Notes: a model not told the origin generated them from the sequence alone. Counted from the stretch's first letter, positions 1-7,136 are shown. The stretch is 9,910 nucleotides of DNA from Hyphomonadaceae bacterium (GCA_030696545.1 JAUYSA010000502.1:1-9910), one strand, 5' to 3'. Numbers and translations are program-made.

Positions 1-1506
1 GCTCTCCCCACGCCAGTGGCGGTCGAGGCGGCGCGTCCTGCTGCTGCCGCTCCTCCTCCGCCTGCGCCCAGGGCCGCTTCCACGCAGAACGATCCGCCGC
101 CGCCGCCGCTAAAATCCGCTGGTGCGCCGCCGCCTCCGAAGCCAGCTGCTTCGAGCAAGGCAAATTCGAGGATCGCCCCGCCGCCTCCGCCTAAGGAGAA
201 AATTGCGGCGATCGACAACCGCTCGGACGAGTATTACCGGACCAAAACAGAAGTCTTCAACGCGCTGATCGATACGATCGATCTGAGCCAGCTGGCCCAG
301 CTCGATCAGGAATCGGCGCGCGAAGAGATCCGCGACATCGTCATCGAGATCGTTTCGATCAAGAACGTCGTCATGTCGGTGGCCGAGCAGGAAACGCTGC
401 TGGAGGATATCTGCAACGATGTTCTCGGCTACGGTCCGCTTGAGCCTCTGCTGGCGCGCGACGACATCGCCGACATCATGGTCAACGGCGCGGGCACGAC
501 CTATATCGAGGTCGCCGGCAAGATCCAGCGCACGAACATCCGTTTCCGCGACAACGCGCAGCTGATGAACATCTGCCAGCGCATCGTGAGCCAAGTTGGC
601 CGCCGCGTCGATGAAGCTTCGCCGATCTGCGACGCGCGCCTTGCCGACGGCTCGCGCGTCAACGTCATCGCCCCGCCGCTGGCCATCGACGGCCCCGCGC
701 TCACCATTCGTAAGTTCAAGAAGGACAAGCTCAAGATCACGGATCTTGTCGGTTTCGGTTCGATCTCGGAGCCGGGGGCCGAAATCCTGCGCATCATCGG
801 CGCGTGCCGCTGCAACGTGTTGATCTCTGGCGGTACGGGCTCGGGCAAGACGACGCTGCTCAACACGCTGACGGCGTTCATCGCGCCTGGCGAGCGCGTC
901 ATCACCTGCGAAGACGCGGCCGAACTTCAGCTGCAACAGCCGCACGTCGTGCGTCTTGAGACGCGTCCGCCCAACCTTGAAGGGCAGGGCCGCGTGACGA
1001 TGACCGACCTGGTCAAGAACTGCCTGCGTATGCGTCCCGACAGGATCATCGTGGGCGAGGTTCGCGGACCTGAAGCGTTCGATCTTCTGCAGGCGATGAA
1101 CACCGGCCACGACGGTTCAATGGGTACGCTGCACGCCAACACCCCGCGCGAAGGTCTCTCGCGTCTGGAATCGATGATCACCATGGGCGGCTTCACGCTG
1201 CCCCAGCGCACGATCCGCGAGATGATCGTAGGCTCGATCGACGTCGTGATCCAGGCTTCGCGCCTGCGCGACGGTTCGCGGAAGATCGTGTCGATCACGG
1301 AAGTCATGGGCCTCGAAGGCGATGTGATCGTGACGCAGGACGTGATGCGCTACGAGATCACCGGCGAAGACAAGGACGGCAAGCTGATCGGCACGCACAG
1401 CGGCACCGGCATCGGCCGTCCGCGCTTCTGGGAGCGTGCCAAATACTTCAACATGGAAGCGGATCTGGGCCGGGCCCTCGATGCGCTGGAAGAGGGTGGA
1501 CGCTGA
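1..1506 (+). CDS. cpaF: CpaF/TadA-type Tad pilus assembly ATPase (5' end outside window)
   Basis: This is the hexameric secretion ATPase (GspE/VirB11 superfamily) that powers assembly of Flp/Tad pili from the cytoplasmic face of the inner membrane. The frame is open to base 1. A GTG at 16 is the first possible start seen, but no convincing ribosome site precedes it, so the true start may lie upstream. Numbering from that GTG (496 residues), residues 1-62 are low-complexity with several runs of four or five prolines. The conserved core follows: Walker A GGTGSGKTT at about 272-280 (Lys278), a Walker B-like segment RIIVGEVRG with Glu348, and the His-box GHDGSMGTLHANT (His365, His373). The family assignment rests on these motifs and is very secure. 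The stop codon overlaps the tadB start by one base (TGATG), indicating translational coupling. The gene is intact to its C-terminus. Confidence 0.96.
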   Translation, partial: ALPTPVAVEAARPAAAAPPPPAPRAASTQNDPPPPPLKSAGAPPPPKPAASSKANSRIAPPPPPKEKIAAIDNRSDEYYRTKTEVFNALIDTIDLSQLAQLDQESAREEIRDIVIEIVSIKNVVMSVAEQETLLEDICNDVLGYGPLEPLLARDDIADIMVNGAGTTYIEVAGKIQRTNIRFRDNAQLMNICQRIVSQVGRRVDEASPICDARLADGSRVNVIAPPLAIDGPALTIRKFKKDKLKITDLVGFGSISEPGAEILRIIGACRCNVLISGGTGSGKTTLLNTLTAFIAPGERVITCEDAAELQLQQPHVVRLETRPPNLEGQGRVTMTDLVKNCLRMRPDRIIVGEVRGPEAFDLLQAMNTGHDGSMGTLHANTPREGLSRLESMITMGGFTLPQRTIREMIVGSIDVVIQASRLRDGSRKIVSITEVMGLEGDVIVTQDVMRYEITGEDKDGKLIGTHSGTGIGRPRFWERAKYFNMEADLGRALDALEEGGR

Positions 1507-2510
1507 TGACGCCCGAGTTGATGACCTATGCGATCGCTGGTCTGGCTTTTGTCGCGATCGCAGGCCTCGGCCTCGTCTTCGCGGGCGGGTCGGGTCGGGG
1601 TAAGCAATCCAAGCGCCTGAAAGCCATCAGCGATGGCACTGTGCGCCGGGGAGGCGGGGCGGACGCTGCGACCCTTGCGCGTCGCAAGCAGATGGATGCC
1701 ACCACCAAGGCGCTGCGTGATCGCGAAGAAGCGAACCGCAAGAAGCGCGTCGGCAAGTCGATCGAAGATAAGATCAAGCAATCCGGCCTGAACATCACAG
1801 TGCCGATGTTCTGGGCCGCGTCCGCGATCGCGGGCGTTGCAACCTTTGTCGGGCTGTTCTTCGGGATGAAGCTGAACAAGGACGTGATGCTTCTGGCTGC
1901 GGCTGGCATCTCGTTCGCGGCTGCCTTTGGGGCGCCGCGCTGGTTCCTCGGCATGAAGATCGCCGGACGCCAGAAGAAGTTCATCAGCCAGTTTGCCGAC
2001 GCCATCGACGTTATCGTTCGCGGTGTGAAGTCTGGCCTGCCGCTGCATGAATGCCTGAAGATGATTGCGCGTGAGAGCCCTCAGCCGCTGGCGGGAGAAT
2101 TCCAGGCCGTGTGCGACGCTATCGCGATGGGCGTCGAAGTTCCGCAGGCGCTGGACCGTATGTATCAGCGCACGCCGATCCAGGAAGTGAACTTCTTCAA
2201 CATCGTACTGAACATCCAGCAGAAGGCCGGCGGCAACCTGTCGGAAGCGCTGGGCAACCTGTCGACCGTGCTGCGCTCGCGCAAGCTGCTGCGCGAGAAG
2301 ATCAAGGCGCTGTCATCCGAAGCGAAAGCCTCCGCGATGATCATCGGCTCTTTGCCCATCATCGTGATGCTGCTCGTCTATCTGTCGACGCCTGGCTACA
2401 TCATGTCGCTCTTCGTAACCGATCTCGGCCACCTGATCCTGCTGATCGCGGCCGGCCTCATGGCGACTGGTATTTATATCATGCGCTCGATGATCAACTT
2501 CGCGATCTAG
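1506..2510 (+). CDS. tadB: TadB (CpaG) Tad pilus inner-membrane platform protein
   Basis: TadB is one of two polytopic membrane proteins that form the Tad pilus platform and couple the CpaF ATPase to pilin extrusion. The 334-residue product has a hydrophobic N-terminal helix (about 8-27), a long basic cytoplasmic segment (31-95, rich in Lys/Arg), two helices (about 102-120 and 127-147), a T2SSF-type cytoplasmic domain (about 164-275) and two C-terminal helices (about 275-294 and 307-327). The domain contains QFADAIDVIVRGVKSGLPL and a second characteristic segment with NIQQKAGGNLSEALGNLS, both typical of TadB. The start at 1506 overlaps the cpaF stop; a purine-rich AGAGGGTGGA lies just upstream inside cpaF. 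Length and topology are normal. Family and position between cpaF and tadC agree. Confidence 0.95.
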   Translation: MTPELMTYAIAGLAFVAIAGLGLVFAGGSGRGKQSKRLKAISDGTVRRGGGADAATLARRKQMDATTKALRDREEANRKKRVGKSIEDKIKQSGLNITVPMFWAASAIAGVATFVGLFFGMKLNKDVMLLAAAGISFAAAFGAPRWFLGMKIAGRQKKFISQFADAIDVIVRGVKSGLPLHECLKMIARESPQPLAGEFQAVCDAIAMGVEVPQALDRMYQRTPIQEVNFFNIVLNIQQKAGGNLSEALGNLSTVLRSRKLLREKIKALSSEAKASAMIIGSLPIIVMLLVYLSTPGYIMSLFVTDLGHLILLIAAGLMATGIYIMRSMINFAI

Positions 2511-2526
2511 GGAAGGGAACACGGCC

Positions 2527-3510
2527 ATGGAGATGGACTGGGTCTCATTCCTCACCGATCCGGTGACGCTGGCTTCGGCGTTCGCCGCACTCGCGACCTT
2601 CGCGACCATACTGACGCTGGCTGCGCCTGCCTTCAGCGGCGACAAGCTGGCGACACGCCTGAAAGCTGTCTCCAACCGGCGCGAGGAACTGCGCAAGAAG
2701 AGCCGCGCTGCGCTGGAGGGCGAGTCCAAGAAATCCATCCGCGTCCAAGACACCAGCGCGATGAAGAAGGTCGTCGACAAGCTCGACCTCGTGAAGATGC
2801 TGGAAGACCCCGGCGTGCTGAAGAAACTTACGCAGGCTGGCCTGCGCGGCCCGAAGCCCGTTTCGATCTTCTATTTCTGCCGTTTCTCCATGCCGATCGT
2901 GTTCGGCATCGCGGCGTTCGTCTATATCTGGTTCGTCAATGACCACGGCTTGCAGCTTCCGATGAAGATTGGCGTGATCGTTTGCGGCTTTGCTGCGGGC
3001 TTCTATGGTCCCAACATCTATCTCGAAAACCTGATCACGAAGCGCCGCTCATCGATCATGCGCGCCTTCCCCGACTCGCTCGACATGATGCTGATCTGCG
3101 TCGAGTCAGGCATGTCGATCGAAGGCGCGTTCGCGCGCGTGGGCGAGGAAATCGGTACGGCGTCTGTCGAACTGGCCGAGGAACTGGCGCTGACGACCGC
3201 CGAACTGTCCTACCTGTCGGATCGCCGGACGGCCTATTACAACCTCGCCGAGCGCACCAACCATCCGGGCGTCAAGGGCGTCGCGATGGCGCTGGTGCAG
3301 GCCGAGAAATACGGCACGCCCATGGGCGCGGCGCTGCGCGTCATGGCCAAGGAAAACCGCGACATGCGGATCACGGAAGCCGAGAAGAAGGCGGCGTCCC
3401 TGCCTGCCAAGCTGACGGTTCCGATGATCGTGGTCTTCCTGCCGGTGCTGTTCCTCGTCATTCTCGGACCAGCCTTCATCAAGATCGACGCGATGGGCTT
3501 CGGCAAGTAG
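2527..3510 (+). CDS. tadC: TadC (CpaH) Tad pilus inner-membrane platform protein
   Basis: TadC is the second Tad platform protein, paralogous to TadB, and is expected to pair with it in the inner membrane. The 327-residue product has an N-terminal helix (about 12-34), a charged cytoplasmic stretch (38-110), two helices (about 112-136 and 145-165), a T2SSF domain beginning at FPDSLDMMLICVESGMS (181 onward) and a C-terminal helix (about 296-318). It starts 16 bases after the tadB stop, with GGAAGGGA about 8 bases ahead of ATG 2527. An ATG two codons later (2533) is a less well spaced alternative. It is the last gene of the operon: the terminator at 3533 follows directly, and no tadD-like TPR gene follows. 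Confidence 0.94.
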   Translation: MEMDWVSFLTDPVTLASAFAALATFATILTLAAPAFSGDKLATRLKAVSNRREELRKKSRAALEGESKKSIRVQDTSAMKKVVDKLDLVKMLEDPGVLKKLTQAGLRGPKPVSIFYFCRFSMPIVFGIAAFVYIWFVNDHGLQLPMKIGVIVCGFAAGFYGPNIYLENLITKRRSSIMRAFPDSLDMMLICVESGMSIEGAFARVGEEIGTASVELAEELALTTAELSYLSDRRTAYYNLAERTNHPGVKGVAMALVQAEKYGTPMGAALRVMAKENRDMRITEAEKKAASLPAKLTVPMIVVFLPVLFLVILGPAFIKIDAMGFGK

Positions 3511-3532
3511 GGCGCCAGCGCTTCCAGAACGA

Positions 3533-3570
3533 CAAAGCCCGCGGCGCAAACCGCGGGCTTTGCATTTTCT
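3533..3570 (+). terminator. Intrinsic terminator of the cpaF-tadB-tadC operon
   Basis: A perfect 12-bp stem, CAAAGCCCGCGG (3533-3544) pairing with CCGCGGGCTTTG (3551-3562), has a six-base loop and is followed by CATTTTCT. It sits 22 bases after the tadC stop and 17 bases before the end of the convergent dehydrogenase gene. The T-tract is on the plus side only. On the minus strand the stem is not followed by a comparable T-run, though it may still help stop the convergent transcript. Confidence 0.88.
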
Positions 3571-3586
3571 GGCGTGTGTGCCGCTT

Positions 3587-5461
3587 CTACTTCTTCGGCC
3601 TGTAGGCGATCAACACGTTGCCGCCGGTCTGCCCGAATGAGCCGTAGCCCGAGTTGATGAAGATCATCCCGGCGCCGGCCGAGATGCCATGAGCATCAAT
3701 CGAACCGCCATTGCCGACGACATCCTTGTTGAGCGGCTTCGCCGGGCCGACCGTGTCGAACCTGTTGATCACCGCTCCCGTCGTCGCATCGAAGATGAAC
3801 ACCTGCCCGCCGAGAGTTGCTCCAACGATCGCGCCGTCGATGACCAGCGGCGCGGCAGAGAAGCCGTACTTCGTCTCGCAATTGGTGACGAGCGTGGCGC
3901 GTGCGCCTGCGCAGTCGGGCTGAGCGGCGTAGGACCAGGCTGGTTTCCCGGTCTTGAGGTCGAACGTGTACATGCCCGGCTTCGCGATGAAAGCCTTGTT
4001 GGCCGACATGCCGAGCGGATCGTTGATCGGCGCGATGAAGTTCACGCCATCGGTGGCGATGCCCCAGTGAATACCGCCCAGCGCCGTTCCTTCGCCAACG
4101 CGCTGGCTCCAGATCACCTTGCCTGTCAGGGGGTCGAGCGCCCACGCATGGCCGGATTTCTGGCCCGCAAGGATGATGTCCTTGCCGCCAGCCGTGACGA
4201 CCACGGCGCCGGCGCCGAAATCGTAGTCGCGGCCATCGCCGCCGAACAGCACCGGGCAGTTGGGGCCATTCGTGCCCGAGCCCGTGTCGCACGCCATGTT
4301 CCAGACGTCCGCCGCCATCGCCTGGTATTGCCAGGCGACTTTGCCGGTATCCAGGTTGATCGCGATCACCGCGTCAGAGGTATCGGTGCCCGGGTGCGAG
4401 GTGTTCTCGCCGGATGTGACGATGATGTTGTTGCGCTTGGCGTCATAGACGGGGACTGACCAGATCGGCGCGCCTGATGGGCCCATCTGCTTCACGCCGA
4501 GCGAGCTGACCTGACCGTTGTATTCCGGCTCTTTCATGGTGTGGTATTCCCACACATGCTTGCCGTCCGCCGCGTTGAGCGCGACGACTGATCCGTGGCC
4601 GGTGCAGCATTCCGTGCGCGGGTTCGCGCCGGAGCCGACGCCGGAGGCGGAAATCGGAACGACGATCTTGTCCTTCGCGAAGATGACGCCGCCGCGAATG
4701 TTGCCGCCCGTGCCAGTCACCGGCTGGCCCGAAGCCTTCCACACCGGCGCGCCCGTCGCCGCGTCGACCACGTGAATGTCGCGCCCAATGGCAAGCGCCA
4801 CAACCTTCTTGCCCCCGATCTCTCCGATCGCAGGCGTGTTGCGCGACTGCCCCGCATAGGTCCACTTCGCGCAGCCCGTCTTCGCATCGAGCGCGATGAG
4901 TTTCTGTCCACCCGTCACATAGATCGTGCCGTCGCTGAGCACTGATGCGCCCGTGCCGCCGCCCTGTCCCGGGAAGGCGATCGACCATGCGACTTCGAGA
5001 TTGGCGAGATCCGCCTTCTTCAGGCCAGCCTGCGCGGCGGAGAAGTTACGCGTCTGGTTCTGGTCGACCCCGAAACCGGCGGAGACGATAGAGGCGGTTG
5101 GGCTGACGCCGCGCTTGTCTGCGGCGCACATGATCGCATCCGTCCATGTCGCGGACGCAGCTGCCTGACCGGCGGTCAGGAAGGCGATCACGTCTGTGAT
5201 TTCCTGCGGGCTGAGGCTGGCCGCCATCGGCGCCATCACGCCAGTGGTGAGCACTTCGCGAAGACGGGCAGGCGCCTGTTGCTGCATCGAGGCGAGGGTC
5301 GCGGCGCGCGTCGCGCCGGGGTTGTCGTGACACGCCGCGCAAGACTTGTTGAAAACCGCGCGGCCCGGATGATCGGGCGCAACCTGTGCGGCAGCGGGGA
5401 GGGCCAGCATCCCAAGGCCGACGCCAAGGGCCGCCAGTCGCATCGTTGTGCGCAATTTCAT
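3587..5461 (-). CDS. Secreted quinohemoprotein dehydrogenase: cytochrome c plus PQQ beta-propeller, polyvinyl-alcohol-dehydrogenase-like
   Basis: This is a predicted periplasmic PQQ-dependent alcohol dehydrogenase that passes electrons to its own heme c. From ATG 5461 (624 residues) it has a signal peptide MKLRTTMRLAALGVGLGMLA ending near PAAAQ (about 1-26), then a heme c site CAACH (Cys41, Cys44, His45) with Met76 or Met79 as candidate axial ligand, then a propeller from about residue 150 to the end. Repeats of the type VVDAATGAPVW, VVALNAADGKHVW, AINLDTGKVAW, ALDPLTGKVIW and FDLKTGKPAW mark the blades. Adjacent cysteines Cys285-Cys286 match the vicinal disulfide known next to PQQ in quinoprotein alcohol dehydrogenases. 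Heme-first domain order and the ending GNVLIAYRPKK resemble the polyvinyl-alcohol dehydrogenase group; the true substrate is unknown. No PQQ synthesis genes are nearby. GGGAGG is 7 bases from ATG 5461 but only one base from the alternative ATG 5467. The frame stays open to 5593 without a signal-peptide-compatible start. Confidence 0.9.
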   Translation of the reverse strand: MKLRTTMRLAALGVGLGMLALPAAAQVAPDHPGRAVFNKSCAACHDNPGATRAATLASMQQQAPARLREVLTTGVMAPMAASLSPQEITDVIAFLTAGQAAASATWTDAIMCAADKRGVSPTASIVSAGFGVDQNQTRNFSAAQAGLKKADLANLEVAWSIAFPGQGGGTGASVLSDGTIYVTGGQKLIALDAKTGCAKWTYAGQSRNTPAIGEIGGKKVVALAIGRDIHVVDAATGAPVWKASGQPVTGTGGNIRGGVIFAKDKIVVPISASGVGSGANPRTECCTGHGSVVALNAADGKHVWEYHTMKEPEYNGQVSSLGVKQMGPSGAPIWSVPVYDAKRNNIIVTSGENTSHPGTDTSDAVIAINLDTGKVAWQYQAMAADVWNMACDTGSGTNGPNCPVLFGGDGRDYDFGAGAVVVTAGGKDIILAGQKSGHAWALDPLTGKVIWSQRVGEGTALGGIHWGIATDGVNFIAPINDPLGMSANKAFIAKPGMYTFDLKTGKPAWSYAAQPDCAGARATLVTNCETKYGFSAAPLVIDGAIVGATLGGQVFIFDATTGAVINRFDTVGPAKPLNKDVVGNGGSIDAHGISAGAGMIFINSGYGSFGQTGGNVLIAYRPKK

Positions 5462-5468
5462 ATCCATT

Positions 5469-5474
5469 CCTCCC
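5469..5474 (-). promoter_or_regulatory. Ribosome binding site deciding the dehydrogenase start
   Basis: On the minus strand the sequence reads GGGAGG-AATGGAT-ATG. The seven-base spacing to ATG 5461 is ideal, whereas ATG 5467 would nearly touch the Shine-Dalgarno. This favours the start that places the signal peptide at the N-terminus. Confidence 0.75.
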
Positions 5475-5521
5475 GTGCGGAGACCCATGGCCTGCCGCTT
5501 TCCGTTGGCCGCAACCTCGCG

Positions 5522-5545
5522 CCAGTTGGCGGAGAATTCAACTGG
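5522..5545. repeat. Perfect inverted repeat upstream of the dehydrogenase gene
   Basis: CCAGTTG (5522-5528) and CAACTGG (5539-5545) form an exact 7-bp inverted repeat around a 10-base spacer, 60 bases ahead of the dehydrogenase start at 5461. It lies in the 182-base gap between the dehydrogenase start and the tetR stop. It could be an operator or a leader hairpin; its sequence is unlike the TGTCAC operators near tetR. I see no convincing sigma70-type promoter in this gap. Confidence 0.5.
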
Positions 5546-5643
5546 GTTCAGCCGTCCATTCCGTCGCGGGGGCAGGGGCTTTCCGCATCTCATTCAGCGA
5601 CATTTACAGACGGGGCAGCGAATTGTGACAGGGGCAATGCACC

Positions 5644-6267
5644 CTAGTCCGTCTCATAGGTTCGCGCGAGCAGGCCATCGAATGCAGCCATCGCGCGCTT
5701 CCAGTCGGCTTCGGTCTTGAGTGAAAGACCGGAGAAGCCGCCCATCGTCGCCCCACGCAGCGTGAGATAGTGCAGCGCCGCGAGCAGTATCGCATTCACC
5801 GCTGGCGCATCGACGCCTTCGGGCGGCTTCTCGTCGCCGCGCAGCTTCGGCATCACCGCATACATCGCCTTGGAGCGCGCGGCATCGATGCGGCGCAGCG
5901 TGTCGGAAGGCCCGGCCAGTTCCCATGCGAGCAGCTTCTGCAACACCGGATCACCGCGCAGATTGCCGGCATAGGCAGCAAAGACAGCGCCCATGCGCTG
6001 TCCGTAGTCGCCCTTCGATGCCGACAATGCGTCGCCAATCCACACCGCCGTGTTGGCGCCCATCGCTTCGAGCAGGCCATCGAGTCCGCCGAAATAGCGA
6101 TAGATTAGCTTCTTGTCCGCGCCTGCCTCCGCCGCGATGGCGTTGACGCCCAGACCCGCCGCGCCGTCGCGCGCGATGACCCGCGCCGCCGCCTCGATGA
6201 AGCGCTGTTCGGTCGCTTCGCGATCGCGGGTGGCTTTGGCAGGGGCGGCTTTCTTCCTGGCGGGCAT
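5644..6267 (-). CDS. TetR/AcrR-family transcriptional regulator
   Basis: This is a TetR-type one-component repressor of 207 residues. A basic N-terminal arm (MPARKKAAPAKATRDREATE) leads into the DNA-binding domain, where EQRFIEAAARVIARDG is helix 1 and GVNAIAAEAGADKKLIYRYF (about 40-59) is the helix-turn-helix with the family-typical LIYRYF ending. The C-terminal half (about 70-207) is the ligand-binding/dimer region, and its ligand cannot be predicted. ATG 6267 is chosen because GGAGA lies six bases ahead of it; a frame-open extension to 6324 would run through the control region. It is divergent from the membrane protein at 6376. Two copies of an 18-bp inverted repeat in the shared control region suggest it represses both. 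It lies 182 bases upstream of the dehydrogenase, in the same direction, so readthrough or control of that gene is possible but not shown. Confidence 0.9.
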   Translation of the reverse strand: MPARKKAAPAKATRDREATEQRFIEAAARVIARDGAAGLGVNAIAAEAGADKKLIYRYFGGLDGLLEAMGANTAVWIGDALSASKGDYGQRMGAVFAAYAGNLRGDPVLQKLLAWELAGPSDTLRRIDAARSKAMYAVMPKLRGDEKPPEGVDAPAVNAILLAALHYLTLRGATMGGFSGLSLKTEADWKRAMAAFDGLLARTYETD

Positions 6268-6284
6268 GGCGAATCTCCAATGAA

Positions 6285-6313
6285 AATCTATCAGTGTCAC
6301 CAGCCGGGGACAA
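6285..6313 (-). promoter_or_regulatory. Candidate tetR promoter
   Basis: On the minus strand TTGTCC (6313-6308) and TAGATT (6290-6285) are separated by 17 bases; each matches four of six sigma70 consensus positions. The predicted start would leave only about 11 leader bases before ATG 6267, so the assignment is tentative. The imperfect operator at 6295-6312 covers the spacer and -35. Confidence 0.35.
6295..6312. promoter_or_regulatory. Probable TetR operator O1 (imperfect copy)
   Basis: TGTCAC-CAGCCG-GGGACA has the same six-base half-sites and six-base spacer as the perfect copy at 6344-6361, with one half-site mismatch. The two 18-mers agree at 14 of 18 positions and their centres are 49 bp apart. 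Its position inside the candidate tetR promoter fits autorepression. Confidence 0.6.
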
Positions 6314-6317
6314 GTCG

Positions 6318-6347
6318 TTGACATTCGCCCGGATGGCGCCGTATGTC
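6318..6347 (+). promoter_or_regulatory. Candidate promoter of the six-helix membrane protein gene
   Basis: A perfect -35 box TTGACA (6318-6323) is followed after 18 bases by TATGTC (6342-6347), a weak -10. Transcription would start near 6354, leaving room for the GGAG at 6365. The -10 and start point are overlapped by the perfect inverted repeat at 6344-6361, the usual arrangement for repression. Confidence 0.5.
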
Positions 6348-6361
6348 ACCAACTAGTGACA
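6344..6361. promoter_or_regulatory. Probable TetR operator O2 (perfect inverted repeat)
   Basis: TGTCAC-CAACTA-GTGACA is an exact inverted repeat of six-base arms with a six-base spacer. It covers the -10 and start region of the plus-strand promoter, in the gap between a TetR gene and its divergent neighbour. This is where TetR-family operators are normally found. Confidence 0.75.
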
Positions 6362-6364
6362 AAT

Positions 6365-6368
6365 GGAG
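6365..6368 (+). promoter_or_regulatory. Ribosome binding site fixing the membrane-protein start
   Basis: GGAG lies seven bases ahead of ATG 6376. An in-frame ATG at 6343 has no such site and abuts the perfect operator, so it is rejected as a start. Confidence 0.7.
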
Positions 6369-6375
6369 ATCGGAC

Positions 6376-7134
6376 ATGAAAAGCGAAGAACACAACCGGC
6401 CCGCGCTGATGAATGCGGGCATTGCGCTGGCGACAGTGGCTGTGCTGGCCAACATTCCCTACGTCGCGCTGATCGCGCTGTTCGACTATGACGACGTGCT
6501 GCGCCGCCCGGCCGGCGAAGTGCTGGAGCTGTTCCATGCCGGAGGCTCGCAGCTGGTTCTCGCCTGGTGGACGTTCGGCTTGAGCGCTATTGGCTTCGCA
6601 CTCGCGGCGATGCTCCTCGGCGAAGCGTTGAAGGACGGCAAGGCTAAACTCGCCACCGGCTTCACCCTGTTCGGCGTTCTCTCCGGCGTCTTCCAGGCTG
6701 CGGCTCTTCTGCGCTGGACATTCGCCATCCCGGCGGTCGCGACAGCTTATGTGCAGGCCGCCGAAGGCTCAGCCGAACGCGCCGCCGCCATCTCCACCTA
6801 CGAAGCGCTCAACACTTTCGCCGGCGTCGGCATGGGCGAGCATCTCGGGCAGGTGCTGCTGATGGTGTGGACATTCGGCGTCGGCCTCGCCCTGATGCGC
6901 ATGGGTGGCGCGATGAAATGGATCGGCGCGGCTGGTCTTGTCACTCTGCCGTTCTGGATCGTTGGGCAGACCGAACTTCTCTCGCTCTCCATGCCGGAAC
7001 TGCCCGTGATCGAAGTGCTGCCCTACGCCTTCATGGGGTGGGAGCTGTGGCTGCTGGTGGTTGGCATCGCGCTGATCATGCGCGCCATGGGCAAGACTGC
7101 CTCCGTCTCCAGCACGCCGCTCGCTCACGCGTGA
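6376..7134 (+). CDS. Six-helix integral membrane protein, possibly DUF4386-like, under TetR control
   Basis: The 252-residue product is dominated by hydrophobic segments at about 14-37, 57-80, 92-115, 150-175, 181-198 and 215-237, so six membrane helices are likely. The first loop holds a charged amphipathic stretch, DYDDVLRRPAGEVLELFHAGG (about 37-57), and the loop before helix 4 holds EALNTFAGVGMGEHLGQ. Size and layout recall DUF4386-type membrane proteins, but I do not recognise it firmly and assign no function. I see no transporter motif or redox ligand set. The gene is divergent from tetR, with a promoter overlapped by a perfect inverted repeat, so it is the most likely direct target of that regulator. 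Such pairs often handle stress or small toxic compounds; that is inference. It ends two bases before the convergent gene at 7137. Confidence 0.85.
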   Translation: MKSEEHNRPALMNAGIALATVAVLANIPYVALIALFDYDDVLRRPAGEVLELFHAGGSQLVLAWWTFGLSAIGFALAAMLLGEALKDGKAKLATGFTLFGVLSGVFQAAALLRWTFAIPAVATAYVQAAEGSAERAAAISTYEALNTFAGVGMGEHLGQVLLMVWTFGVGLALMRMGGAMKWIGAAGLVTLPFWIVGQTELLSLSMPELPVIEVLPYAFMGWELWLLVVGIALIMRAMGKTASVSSTPLAHA

Positions 7135-7136
7135 AC

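Noticed and set aside
109..1110. Long minus-strand frame (333 codons) opposite cpaF
   Set aside because: It lies wholly antisense to a gene with clear Walker and His-box motifs, and its translation is Arg/Asp/His-rich with no domain, as expected for an antisense frame in GC-rich DNA.
5462..5593. N-terminal extension of the dehydrogenase to 5593
   Set aside because: The extension is Arg-rich and would bury the signal peptide. The GGGAGG seven bases before ATG 5461 fixes the start.
5625..5630. GTGACA half-site between tetR and the dehydrogenase gene as a third operator
   Set aside because: The partner half-site at the six-base spacing is absent on both sides; a lone 6-mer is expected by chance.
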